Below, piece by piece: positions 45,801 through 60,800 of a stretch of 64,000 bases of DNA. The DNA comes from Gordius sp. MW1 (taxonomy: Eukaryota; Nematomorpha; Gordioida; Gordea; Gordiidae). Location of the stretch: positions 6,386,168 to 6,450,167 of the forward strand of contig OZ038531.1 in assembly GCA_964036665.1 (NCBI GenBank). The letters are read 5' to 3'. The number at the start of each line of letters is the position of its first letter. The first letter of the stretch is position 1. The translations under genes and the position numbers were made by a program. A model generated the notes under the pieces. The model made no database searches and was not told the origin of the DNA. It saw only the letters and a list, made by a program, of their open reading frames with translations.

Positions 45801-48800
45801 GTCTGTCCCCACACAAAGCTCGTATATAAGACCTGCGCGGCCAGTAAGCTGGGTTTACATGAGACTTTTAATTAAGGGCTGATCCTTAAGATAACAAAAG
45901 GGCTAAAGCCACTAGATATAAGTATTAAAGTAGAAGTTTAAAACCAATTTTGTCACTTTTTAGGGAAATTGTAATTACCCAAAAGTTAAAAAATGAACTT
46001 TGGCCGTTAAATTAGAAATAGTGAAAATAAGAGAGTAAGCTCAACAATTTTATCATCCTAAGGGCGAAGGTGAAATTAAAAGAAAGTCAAAAAATTAAGG
46101 AAAGTGTATGGAAGCAAAGAATATTTATAAAAGGTAATTAAAATTTGTCATGTAAATAAAACAGGCGCGTAGCCAGGAATTTCTCGAGGGGAGGGAAGCT
46201 GGCAAAAGAAATGTTTTTACATTTTATTTGTAATAAAAAATAAAAATTAAACAACCAAGAAGTCGAGCTCAATGCTGGGGTCACTCGGCTAAGGGGTCGG
46301 GCAGGCTACCGTTCTAAATCGAAATTTTCAAGTAGGCCTGGGAAGGCACCAGAATGAGATTTTTTATACAGTTTACTATTTTTGCCACCTTCCTATTTCT
46401 ACAATTAGATAGAAAAAATTGAAAATAAGACAAAATTAATTATTGAAATTTAAATTCGTCATTTTGGGCCCTGCTGTTCGGACAGCATTAGTAAATTGGG
46501 CAACTAAAGAGTTTTGGCTGGCCTTGGCAGGCAATTTAGTTATCAAACCGTGATGGGTTATAGCAGAAAATTTTAGACAAATATGATAAACGATAAAAGT
46601 AATAATATTATAAAGAACGAGGAACATTATAATAATCGCTTAGTTATCTACTGCCAGGGGCGGTCTGGTGTTTTTACGGGAAATAAATGTTCAAACAAGT
46701 TTATTCACATCAATTTTCACAATCATATTCGGAAATTGTACAATGCATTTTGTCAAAAATTAAATCAAAAAATTAAATGTATAATATTATGTTTTTAGGT
46801 TTTTATATGTGTCTTAAAGTCTTTGATGTAACTAAACTACAATATTTTAACACATTAAATTAGTTATTAATCAAAAAACTTTTCAAATTTTTGCCGAGGC
46901 GGGGGGAATTTTCCGTTTCCCCCCCCCCTTATTTACGCCACTGAAATAAATTAAATTTAGATAGTTAGGTAGAAATTTTTTTTTTCACATGGTTAAAAAG
47001 TTTATTTTCACGAAACAAATTTACATAAATAAGCGAAATACAAAAATAAAGACATATTGGTTAAATACAAAGATCTATATCATTATCTTCTAAAATGGGC
47101 CATGAGTCGGCAAAGGATTTAAAGTTGTATCGTACAACAAGAATCCCTAGTTGTTGAGTTTAAGTCGCTTTTTCGAAAATCTTTCCTTATGTGAGAAGGT
47201 TTAAAGTTTTAAAATTTAACAAGCCCAAGGTGATCAGACTAATTTCGAAAAAGGTTCCAATAAATTACAGAAAATTAAATTTATAAGAGGTGATATCAGA
47301 AAGTCTTTATAAAAAGATTAGAAGAGCAAAAATTAGCATTTTAATTGCTAATATAAATTAAAATCGTTTACAGATTCCTGGCCACTTTGAAAATCAAACT
47401 ATGCAGTTACTTACAATCCCTAATTTTAACGTTTATATATTCTATTTTCCTTCTTTTTATTTATTATTTCCAATTTTTCATAATGCAATAATTATTTTAT
47501 GTTTAAAATAATAAATGCGTTAAAGTTTAATTCATTATTAACAATAAAACATTAATTTAATTCGCTAACAGCATTATTTTAGTATTTATAATATACCGCC
47601 ATCTACATGTTAACTTTTTATTGTAAAATTTTATTAAAAAATTGTTAGCATAATTAATAGTGTTTTAAACTAAATATCCAGCTTTTTTACGTTAAGAGAG
47701 ACGAGCAACCCAAAATATAGGTATATTTTCTTTAAGTGCATCGAACATATTCACACAAATCAAAAACAGAATTGACATAACTTACTCAGTGTTTAAAAAT
47801 ATATAAAAGCTACATGACATTCAATTAAATAATTTTACTAGATCTCGCTAATCTTAAAACTTATCTTCTGAAATGCAAATAAATTGGTAATCTTATTCAC
47901 AGGGTTCGTGATTAGTTTGATTGACTTTGATTTGATTTATACTTATTTAAATTGCTAATTGGTTTTTTAAATATATTATTTGCAATTGAAAAATTTGCTA
48001 ATCATATGTATTTATTAAAATTTATCTTAATATATAAAGGAAAAAATTTATTTACCTTTTTCTTAACTAATTTATCCCAATAATAACTGGGAAAAGATGG
48101 TGTGCTAATCACCAGTTTGTCCCAGTGATCTTTGATATCTTCTTCCCCGGGCTGCTTATCTATCCACATACCATCGAACTCAAGTTTTCGCGAAATTTCT
48201 TTTTCTCTTTTAAATATCGATAGAGGCACCTGGTGGTTTAAAGAAAACATAGAAAACGACCATTTTTGATTAAAAAATTTCGACATTTTACGTTGCTGGT
48301 TTTAAAAAATTTGATTAAAATTTTGCATCCTAATATTGAACTTTTAGCTAAATGTGTCAATTAGTACAGTATTGGTCTGAATGCCCAAGATCTTTTACAA
48401 AAATATATGGTACAAGTTTTTTAATTTAATAACAAATTTAACCACAACAACCTAATTTGTGTTTTTAACACTACCTACGATGGTCCCAAATCCGTGTGCA
48501 AAAAGTGGAGGGTTGGCGTCAGGTCGAAAACCGGCTATAAAAACCAACTCCAAAATCATGATAGTTTCAAACAAGATTTTACAACAGAAAGCTAGGGCGT
48601 CCTCCACAAACAACGCGCACTGCATACCCCGCCCGTGCAATATGAAAAATACACTAGGGTTATTGCCCAATTCACAACGAAGGCGGTTAAGGAAATTAGT
48701 TATGTAAAGAATGCGAATAACGTGCTGGAATGTGGGAATGTTGACGGGTAAGAGCATCGAGGTCGCACAAATGCTAAAAAGAACAAAGGTAAACATCGCC

Positions 48801-51800
48801 TGCCTACAAGAGACGAGGTGGAACGGAACGAAAGCTCGGTAATTAGGAGAAGGATACAAGTTTTTCTACAGTGGGTTATTAACTCGTAGAAAGGGTCGGT
48901 ATCGTTCTAAGCGAATCGTTCAAGGACAAGGTGGTTGAAGTCAAGCGTTGTTCAGACAGGTTAATATGGGTGAAGATTGCATATCAAGGGGGCCTTCTAA
49001 CCGTTATGTGCGCGTATGCTCCCCAAATTGGGTGTTCGGAATGAGAGAAAGACATATTCTTCGATTCATTGGAAAAGGAAATACAAGGAATAGGACAGGA
49101 AGAAAGGCTAATTATTGGGACAGATTTCAACGCTCACGTAGGGAAAGATCGCCTCGGGTATGAACGCAATCATGGAGGCTATGGGCATGGTCTGAAGAAC
49201 AAGGAAGGGGAAAAACTTCTCCAAGTATCCCAAGCATATGACATGGCGATCGTTAACACCTATTTTCAAAAACGCGAAGATCATATTGTGACTTATAGAA
49301 GTCGGAAGCATTTTAGTCAAATTGACTATTTGCTTATACGGCGAAAGGACTTATGGAGTATCAAGGATTGCAAAGTAGTACCGGGAGAAGAAATCGCCAG
49401 GCAACATCGTCCCCTTGTTATGGATCTTGACAGAAGAGTATTTCCCGAAAGAAGAAAGGTATATGAACCTAGAATACGATATGAAAGGCTAAAGGATAGT
49501 CTACAAGCGAAAAAACCATCAAAAAGCCTCCTCACTCTTGGGTGCAAGGAAGTTGCAAAGGGACGTAAACGACGATTGAAAGACGCTATCTAAGGACATA
49601 AAGGAAACAGCGATTCGTGTTCTAGGACAGACTTAAGGAGGCAAAGCTATGAACAGGGAACTATGGTGGTGGGATCAATCGGTTAGGGATTTCATCGAAA
49701 GAAAGAAAAATCTATATAGACGGTGGCATAAATCAATAAAGTCGGAGGATTATCAAGGGTATAGGGACGCAAAGAGGGCCGCAAAAGGCCGTTGCAATAA
49801 CAACGAATGGCGCCTACACCCAGATGGCAAACAAACTGGATCATAAAAAGGGCGATAGGCTTATGTACAAATTGGCCAAGATATGGGAGAAGAAAAGTGG
49901 CAATGTCGGAGTTCTTAAAATAGTCAAGGGTCAAACCTTATTCAAGTCGAAGGAAGTGATGGAAAGGTAGAAAGGATATTTTAACAACCTTATAAATATT
50001 GCAATTGACAAGGATTCCCTTCCCAAAATTGAGCCAAATATAAGCATGGTCATACTCTTTCAGGAGGATGAAGTTAGGACACAAATGAACAAGATGCAAA
50101 AAGGAAAAGCAAATGGCCCAGTTGGAATACCTATGGAAGCATTGCTCGGATGTCGTGAAGAAGGAGTCACCACCATGACGAACCTTTTTAACAAGATATT
50201 AATAGAAGAGCGAATATTATACCCTTATTTAAAGGCAAAGGAGACCCTTGAGACTGTGGCAATTACAGAGGTATCAAGCTAACTTGCCACTCCTTAAAGC
50301 TTATGAAAAGGATCTTAGTAACAAGGCTGAAAAACGTGGTGGAAATATCGGCTAATCAATTCAGATTTGTGGCCGGCGAATCCACAATCGACTTAATTGA
50401 TAAGTATAGTGAAAAAAGGAAAGACCTACGCATGGTCTTTATCGACTTGGAGAAAGCTTATGACACGGTCCCCCGCGATTTAATATGGTGGTGCCTGAGA
50501 CAATAAAATATCCCTGATGCATATATACGGCTTATGAAAAATATTTATGAAGCCTCAAACTTTTGCGTTAGGACGACAGTTGGAAACTCTAAATCTTTTC
50601 GGGTTAAAATTGGATTACATCAAGGATCTGCTTTAAGTCCCTTTTTATTTAATATAATTATAGACACGATAACGAGGGACATTCAAAAGCCATCGTCATG
50701 GTGTATGCTCTATGCCGATGATATAGTACTATGCGAGGAAAAAAGGGAGAAAGTATTTGAAGAAGCCGAAAAGTGTTCAAAGCGCTTGGCTATACATGGA
50801 AATGAGCGGTACATGCAGCCCATCGCTGGATGACCATCTGAAGACCCAAAAGTAGACAGGTTTACATACCCCGCCTCTATGCTACATCAAGAGGGAGGTT
50901 GCGCAACGGAAGTCAATACCCGGATCCAAAAAGGATGGCTTAAATGGCAAAGTATATCCGGTTTAATGTGCGACAAGAAAATGCCAATATGGTTGAAGAG
51001 CAAAGCTTACAAATCCATCGTAAGACCGGTATTACTCTATGGAAGTGAAACATGGGCATTAAACACCACGGAAGGAAAGCTACTACAAGCCACAGAGATT
51101 AGAATGATACGGTGGAGCTTGGGATATACTAAGCTCGACATGACAAAAATGGGTATTCAACCTATAACGGACATGATTAACGAAAATCGGCTAAGGTGGT
51201 ATGGGCATATACTAAGAAGGGACACGAATGACGTAAATCAAAAAGTACTGGACATGGAGGTACAGGGCAAGAGAGGAAGAGGACGACCCCGTGTCACTTG
51301 GAAAGGGCAAGTCGATAAAGTAATGAAAACAAAGGAGATTAGTCAAGATATGGCACTCACCCGGTCAAGATGGAAAAACTAATCAAAACAAACCCCACGA
51401 CTGTGGGACCAAATACTGCTAAAGAAGAAGAAAAACCTAATTTGTGTTTTTATACTTTAAATCTGACTAAACACGTAATGGCCTTATCTAAGTTATAATG
51501 TTTTATACCTTAAGGTAATAGTAGCCGATAAGCATGGCCAGTGAAACAAATATATGCGTTATCGACAATATTTGTATAAGGGGTCGAAAGTAAGTTGCCT
51601 CTTCATCCATGTTAATGTATTCATTTACCATGTCAAACTCTTCTGTCATATTAACTCCCGTAGAATTTTGAATTTCATATTCGATCTCGGTTTCTGCTAT
51701 TCGATTGACCTATGAATCGGAAGACTTAACGGTAATCTCAGGTGTAATTTACCTTGAAAAAAAGTAGCAAAAAATTTATGGCGAAAGCCAAAGCAAGTGC

Positions 51801-54800
51801 CACGTATTTGATGCTGTAAAAATTTTTGGCAAAAAATCCGATGAACTTCCTCTTATTCAATAGTTTGTATCCAGTGTTTTTAGCTTTAGTTTTCGTTTTA
51901 ATCCCGGGTTCTGTTGTCGTCGGTGACGCTAAGGATTTCCTATAACTAAGTTAGAGTTTATGAGCGACAACTTAAATGTACCTAGTCTTCTCGTCACTAA
52001 CCACACTCTTTTCTCGTAATTTGGTATTAATCTATAGTTTATAAATTGTAAAAAATTATCAGTTCATTCAATACTTGTGCGCTCATTTTTTTGACGAATG
52101 AGTAAGACGACGGATTCTCGGTTGTGGGTGATAAGGGATCAATGGCGAATTCATCAACGTTTATTATTGGAAGTGACATCCTGTTATTTTTTTTAAAGTT
52201 TTCCATTTTTAATAATCGCAAATTTCAATTAAAGTGTAATGTAACGTTGATAAACTAGGAACAGCTTTCAAATTTACAACATAACGCTGTTTAAATGTCA
52301 ATTATAAAATCGTCTAGCTAAGATTATCTTAACTTATTTGTTATTCAAATATAGGTAAATAATTATTTTCTTTAAATTTATAATGTCTATTAACTTCCAC
52401 AGTACTTTTAGTTAAATCAGTTATAATCGCTTTTTGGATAACGAAGAATATGATTTATATCTACCATTTTTTCAAATGCTCCTCGTTACCTAAAATGATC
52501 AAGGTGTTGTAAATAAAAAATATACTAAAAAAACTATTGACTTGATTGTATGCAGTCCCATGGGCGTAGCCAGGGGGAGGCAGGGAGCCATTTAAATCCA
52601 TAAATTCTTTAAAATTGTATGTAAATATGTAAAATTTCAAAAAATTGCTATTTTGCCCTTCCTCAAATAATATTTGCATCCCTCTAGTTCCAATCCTGCT
52701 GCGCCCATGTGCAGTCCTAGTTTTTTTTATTCGTTTATTTTTCAGTCTTTTTTTTTATTCGTTTATTTTTAATTATTTAAAAATAAAAGAAATTTTAAAT
52801 GAACAAGAACTTTAAAAAATTTTAAAGACCACAATGTGTAAGCAAAAGTACCTCTCTTGATCCATTTTATTAGCGAGTTCAATTCCAAAAACAGATGAAG
52901 GCATCGGAGCTTCAATGTCGTCGATAAAATCCCATTTGGCTTTGCCTTTAGAACGCAGGGGCTTTTTTAAAGTCGTTTGCATTAATGACTTCAGAGAGTT
53001 TTTGTCTTCTTTATTTTTTGAGTCTTCCAGCACATCGTAACCTTTCATCATTATTTTGATCCATTCCTTTAAAAAGCTATAAAAATAGCAAATATTTTAG
53101 TGTTCTTTACTACGCAACAAGGTTAGATATCAGATATATAAGCTAAAAAATTATATTTTCAAAAAAAAATTTAATTTTATAAAAATTATCACTTACCAAA
53201 TTGCTTCATATAGGCCAATAACTAATTTTTTTAAGAGTAAAGCGATCCATTTAACTATTTTCACGAAACACTCTTTCCACGTTATTTTAGAAAATACCAT
53301 CAACCTTTTGGTCAAGTTTTTCCATTTTTCCGCTATATTTTCGTATCCAAAATGACATTTTACATAGTTAATACCGTAATATATGAAATCTTTTGGGTAC
53401 CTAAGAATGCCGTTTATTAATTAATTTATTAATTAATTAAAAAATTTATTGATTAATTACATATCAACGAATGGTATTTTGAAGGTTTCTTTAGGACTTT
53501 CTCCAAACTTTATTTCTGCACTGCTATCTTCGCTACTTAGGGATGAGGCATGTTTCATCTAAATTTTTATTACTTTACATACAAAATAAATATTTTACCT
53601 CAAAAATGGTATCTTCGCAAAAATTTACGAACGAGTCGAGCTTTTCCTTGTCACCACCCTCATTTACCATGCTATGCAAAAAGGCCCTTTTGGATTCCTA
53701 GTTAAGATAAATGTCAAAATAAGCTTTTTAACTTTTTAACATATTTTAGAGTAACTAAATTATTAATTTTATAAATATAATAGATCAGTTTTATAAGGAT
53801 AAATATTATTCTATTGCAAATTTTACTTTTATTTGCGGTTTTTCCCATTGATCTATGTGTGATTGTTTTATTTCAAAGTACACCCTCTCGATCCTATTAT
53901 TACTACCTACGAAGAAAATGTTAAGAGCAATGGAATACCATTACCCATTATCTCTATGCGTCCCAAAAATGGTTCAAAATGTTTCAAAAAATTTTCTGTC
54001 GATGACAGAAACTTGGTAAACCTATATTAAAACAAAAAAATTCTAAATTTATCCAAGATTTGTAAAAGTTTATAAATGAATCAATAAAGGTTTGTGTAAA
54101 ATTTGATAATTTTAAAGTTAATGAGTCTAACCTTGGTTCATTAGTCATATGCTCTTGTAAATTCGTTAATAAAACAGCCAAATTAAAGCCAATCTCTTTC
54201 GCTGGCTCTTCAAATCTTTCTCCAAACGTCGAATAATTTATTCTACCATCCTTATTAACTTCGCAACATTTAATCAAAAAGTCAATTTCTTCCCTGTAAA
54301 CATTCAAATAAAGCATGGAATTTTTAAAAATTTTAAACGCCTGAAATTTAAAGATATGGAGTGAATTTAAAACGGCCTGTAGCAATTTTTAAAAACGAGG
54401 TAATTTAAATAAAAATAGCCAAATTAAAGCGACTTACGAATTATAAGATTTTTGAATTTCAAGAGCCCTTTTGAAATTTTTGGGATAAATTAGTCCTGAC
54501 CGATATCGGTCGTAATCCTAAAAACTATACTTTATAAAAATGACATTTTTTACTATAAAAGAGGGCATTTCAATCGTTTCTATCACTTTTAGAAACATGT
54601 CAAAGTATTTAAGTATCATTTCCAAATTGCTAGCCGATTCCATCAGCGTTTCAACCATTTGTTTTCCGATAGTTCCATTCATGACGTTGCCTATTCACCA
54701 ATTAATACACTAAATTAGGAACTTACCCTCCAAAATTGAAAGCATCATTATAATCATATCCTTTTGCAACTCAAAAAATTCTGTCAGCAGCCCCATTTGA

Positions 54801-57800
54801 TCAATATTCTAAATTATAATATTATTTTATATCTCTAATTTTACCTTAGATAATTTTTGTTGCATATTAGAAAATAGAAATAAAAATCCTCCTATAGCAT
54901 CCCATAATCTGCTATGGGCCAGTGCCAATTGATTTTGCAAACATGGGCCTTGTATCAGTTCGGTCAGGGTATTAAATACCTAATAAAAGGCACATATATT
55001 AATGGCTATGTAAATTATCCAACTTGTTTCGAAACTATGATGCCTCTTGAAAAGAGGGATCTACCTTGATTGTCAATAGTAACCTTTCCCGAATAATGCC
55101 AATAAAAATCCATTATTGATTCTTGCAATTGCAGCAAATAGTCTACCGTGGAAATAACCAAATTAACCTAAATACCGCTAGGTTTTAATTAATTGAGAAT
55201 AACATTTACCGTTGTTGTATTGCCGATTTGGGTCCTTAGATAATTTTGAAAATCTAAGTTATGACCCTCGCATAGTAATTGTAAAAATCGGAACAAAACG
55301 CATGTAAGTTCATAATCTTCCATATTTTTTCCAGCTATTGAATTTGATAAATCCACGCCGAGCGATTCTGCCTTCAAATTTCTCTCAAAACTTTCCAAGT
55401 CCAGCACCGATGAGTAACCCATTAATGATGACGCTAATTATTAAAAACTCTTTTAGGAATGCTTATAAATTACTTTAAATATATAAGATTTAGCTAAATC
55501 AAGAATTTTAAATCACTTTTAAGAGGTTTTAATTTTTTTGAAGGGACAAAAAATTACTTTTTTATATTAAAAATTTAAATTAAAAGATTGATGTATTTTT
55601 TACTCGAGGTGAAAAACTCCACGTCTTTTTTGTCCTGTAAATACTTAAGCATCCTTTTTTGAATGTCTGTATTTCCACCCTTAAGTATCGATATACCTAA
55701 CTCAAGGGTAGTTTTCAACATGATCCTATCCATAAAAAATGATAAAATTCACTTGAACTAAATATGTTTACCCCGAGTGTCCTTTCGATTGACTAATGTA
55801 AAGCAAAACCATTTCCGACACGCCGCAATCCGCTAACAATAGTTGTTCGGATAATAATTTTAATCGTTCAGCTTCTTGATCCTATAATGCATACATAATT
55901 AAAATAGTATATTTGTCTAATCAAATTAAATATTGAAAGATTTTTCAACGCAACTTCGCTAGCATATATAGATTATTAATTTATATAGTGAAAAATTGTG
56001 AATAATTTAACGGTTTAAGTTTTAAGTCGATTTTATTTATATTGTTTAATTACCATCATAGCTATGTTAAATAAGGTTGGTAATCGTGGCTACCATTTGG
56101 CTTTCCTTTAACACATTTTGGCTATGCTAAGTGTGAACAGAAGAGAACCGTTGCCCCCTTCTTTTTAAATAATAAATCCAACACTTACTTATTGATTACT
56201 TAACTAAACCCACAAAAACTGTGTCATTTCTAATCATAGACTACATAGACTGAGCATGTCATATGTTCCATATGGCAAATTGTGTGTGAAATTAAGACCT
56301 GGATTCATAACATCAAACGAGAATTTCAAATTACGCAATATTCTCGCGTATGTTCCTATCATTTTAGACCTGAAATGTTTTACCTATCTTCAACAAATTA
56401 TCATCAATTGAGAGAAGATGCAGTTCCTACAATTTTTAATTTTCCAAGCCATGTAAGCCTAATTATCCTTTATTGATTGTTTTTATTGAAATTATTCAGA
56501 ATTGAACTTCTAATACATTTGGCGAGAAAATGCTGCTTTTAAATTTTATTATAAAAGGGCCAGACATATTTTTATTGTAATTTTATGATTCATAATTGAC
56601 CTTATTTGAGAGGGTACATAATATACTCTTTTTCTTTATCATTAATTCCCAACTGACTAATTGAGTATTAATACAATATTTATGCATTGTGATAAATGAT
56701 TTATTAGAAAGATACACCAAAAAGACAAACCTATAATTCTAAAACCACTCCCTTGAATGATTCAACAAACTATTCCAAACCAGTTCCCAAGAAAAGGAAG
56801 AAAATATTTACTCCAGAAAAAAGTGAAGAAGAAATTTTGAGGCTTAAAACCACCATATGAGTCAACAAGCTTGAAAAGCTAAATATACAATTGCAAAAGA
56901 TTGTTAACAAATATAGGACGTATTCACGAAGCTTTAAACAAAGAATTTTCTGCCTAAATGATATTATCAAAATAATGAGAGAAGTATATCAACTGTGAAA
57001 AGAGATGAAGATCAAATACCCTCCAACTATTTTAGAGATGAGCTCTTACATTACTAATAAATCATAAGAAAGCAGGTGGGGTAGGCAACCCCCATAAAGT
57101 AATATATTCCACAGCCTTAAAGCAATTGGCTTTAACTCTCCATTTTTACTCTGCCAACTCATACAGATATTTAAGGCAAATGTTTTGCCTCCCATCAGAG
57201 TCCACTGAGATGGAGCTTGTCATTGGACATAAAGCCAGGTAAAAGTTTATAATCATTGTATACGTTATCAATTACTACTCTATATAAATGTTTTTAAATC
57301 TAATGTTTTAGGCTTTTTGAAATGTTTTCTTGACAAAATAAAAGAAATGCAAGATAAGGCTAAATCTAGCCTTTATATAGCTATTTCTATGGATGAATGG
57401 CTATACGTAAAAATATCCATTGGGATGGTAATTAATATCATGGGTAATCAAATTTTAATATCATTAGAGTTTCTACATTTTTAATTATGAAATGTGTCAA
57501 TAATATCTATTTTAAAATACTGTTGTTGATATCTAACTAGTTCAATATGTTTCATTCATTTTTTTTTAAATAATTTAAATTACAAAAATTACTAAACTCT
57601 ATATAATCATTGATATATGATGTGAACATCAAAATGGTGGAAAAACACACACATTTTATACGGTGATGAGCTGTCTATGTTTCTAATGATAAACAATTTA
57701 AAACAATAAAATATTCGTACTTGATAACTTTCTTCGTCATCTTTGGTAGCAGTATCTTCATTAGAATCAGCCTTTTCATTTATACCAGCACTATCTTGCT

Positions 57801-60800
57801 CCTCTAGCTCATTTTTAAGCCCACTTTCTTCACCTTCACCCTCATCTTCATCATCATTAATTGGTCCTCCACAACTCTTGGACATGAGTACGCAATAATG
57901 CAGGTACAACTTGTCAACGTTTTCCTTACTAGTTGCGCCTTTATCACTGCTTCCAAAACTTTTGTTGCTTCCGTTCGAGGTTAGTGAGGAATCTTGGGAG
58001 GATGCCATGCGCGAAAAACAACGAATGATGTGAGTCAAGGCGTTGAAATGCACCTTTTCGCAATTTAACAAAATGGCTTCATCTATATCCACCGAGAAGA
58101 TTCCGCCTTCCATTGGCAATGTCGTGAGAACTCTGCCCTCGAGTTGTGGCTGATACGAAGTTATCTGACTTGGTGTTATGATATTGCCCGATGGAATTAT
58201 TATATCGGAAGTTATCTTTTCCACCGCTCTATTCATATAATCGTAACTGGACTCCGAATCGACGCGTTGTATTAAATGTATACACTAAATTTGATAAACA
58301 AAAGATTATTTTTCATGTTATACGTATTTTATTTAAATAATTTTTCTTATATCTCAGAGCTAGAATAATTACACGGCGATTTTGTAGATAATCTTAAAAG
58401 CTTAATCTAGGCAAGGCAAATAGCAAAATTTTTGTGCGAAGAAGTGCAAATGCTTTTGCCGAATGCCAATTTAGGACTATATTTACTTGAAGGGAATCAA
58501 TCATTCGTTCTTCGTGAGGATCAACATTGCTTAACCAATACTTGTCAAAGACCACGAGAAATAAATTGATGACTTTGTGTCTAAATAATAATAAAGAATA
58601 AAATTAATCAAAATACCTGGGTAAGGAATGCAAAGCAATCATTCTGAAACAGGCAACAACGGCCCTCTTCCTCGGCAGAGATAGTATACTCTGCCATGAA
58701 TGTTTTACAGTGGGTGGAGGGTGCTCAACCTAAACATTTATATAACTTAGTTTAAAACACGACAAATTAAAACTCACAGAGTGTAATTCTTGAAGAACTG
58801 ACGATATTTGAAATATATTTATAGCAGTTTCTTTTACACTTAAATCCCTGGTTATGTCTGCCGTTTTCCCAATTTTACTGTACAAAATACTTTGCCAATT
58901 TTGACCGTGGGTTAAAGACTAATCGTAAAAGATTATTACTAACAGTTTCATACAACGCTTACCGTGTTCTTTTCTTTACTTTCCAGTTTTTGATTAATCA
59001 TATCCATAACCTTCTCTTCAGTCACGTGCTGCACAAAATTTAATGTAAAGATTGAATATTGCATGAAATTAATTTTAAATAAAGCATGGCATATACAATA
59101 TGATTAAGCCTTGATTATATATATATTATTGTTTACCTCTAATAGCTTTTGTTTAGCCTTTTGTATAATTTCCTGTTCTTTGCCATCAAACATATTTAAA
59201 CCAACAGGTATAATACGTTTTAAACACGATAAAATACAACTTTCAGAACTTTCTCTTTCGCGTTTTTTTGAATGTACTTTCTTTTCCTGAAATAAATGTT
59301 ATAATTATCACATGCAAAATATAATTATTACTTTCGATTTGGCAATATGATTTGCAGGAATCTTAATATTGCTCGTAGATGATTTGGTATAAGCTAGAAA
59401 CTTAGCAATAAAATTCTGTTCATACCTCCTAAAGTTCTAGGAAAGTTTTTATATATTATAACAATAATCATATCTTACTTGAGAAGATATCCAATATTTA
59501 AATATTTGAGAAACGATATCGTAAATTTTTTCAGCGTCTTGATCATTGTTTTTTAACCAAGTATTTCGATGCAAATCGATATAAGATATCAATAAAGGGT
59601 AGGCCGAATATATGTCTCTTATAAGTATCATGTAATCCTACAAAATTATTAACATACATAGAAATAGCCAATGAAACAATCTTGGGCGTAGCCAGCATTG
59701 AAATTAGAGGGGCCAATAATGATTTAGGGAGGGGCAAAATGAACATTTTTGAAATGTAGCCATAATAATAATGAATTTCAACAAATTTTTGGATTTAGAG
59801 GGGGCAGCCGCCCCTTCCTGCCTCACCCCTTGGCTAAGCTCATGAATATATTTAATACAAGTGTCATTGACTACCTAAACTACTTTTTTCGCATAAATGT
59901 ATCAAAAGTTGTTAAAGTAGTCGATTTAACAAGAGATAAAATATAACAAAAGCATTTTTGATATAAAATTAAATTATTTTGACGATTATTTTTATTTTTA
60001 ACGGCGTTTTGTTAAAAAAATCAATAATGGTATATTAAAGAACTTTTACAAATTAATTCCTAATTGTAGATCCATATTGGTTTTGATTAATATAAGTTAC
60101 AGTGCGCTACGATCTAATATTATTTTTGCTAAGCACCGAAGTTGGTAGCGCAATTAAAATAATTTCAACAACATTTTTAAAATTAATGTATAAAGTTCTG
60201 AACTTAGATTATATTTTATTTACTTCTTGTATATAAACTTCATATTCGGTTAGATCATCTTGATCATAGGACTCGTATTTAAGCTTCTCTTCCAACGTTT
60301 GAAGCAACTTTGCATGATCTCTCAGTTTTAATAATATTGGTATGAAATTTGATTTGGTTAGATTTAAAGTAACGTTTGGCACTAGAGGAGTGGCATAACC
60401 TATTGAATTTATAAACAATTTTTTAAACTATTAGGGACACTTAAAAAAGAAATTATCTAAACATTTAAGAATTTAGTCTTCATTTACTTGCAAGTTTGGG
60501 CATCCATGCTGCAGATTCTTTCCCCAAATTCTTATCCACAATCATCAATACATCTGTTATACAACTGTTCAAGTCATCGCTCGACACCATGGTGAATGTA
60601 CTACATCATTATGAACAAATATGCAAAAAATGCTTTTAATGGCCAAGCAACATTATCACTCATATAAAATAAATTTTTAAGTGTTGATTATGGTTATTAC
60701 TTTACGCCTTTTACATTGTTAAATGACCACCATTTAGTCAAATAACTACACAATAAAGGTAGTACAACGTCAATGATATCAGGATTTTCTTCGTATAGAG

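Noticed and set aside
46436-46798. Short frames inside the 46162-46943 element
   Set aside because: No similarity recognised and they lie within an inverted-repeat element.
48452-48859. 135-codon minus-strand frame
   Set aside because: It is antisense to the LINE endonuclease region and shows no known domain.
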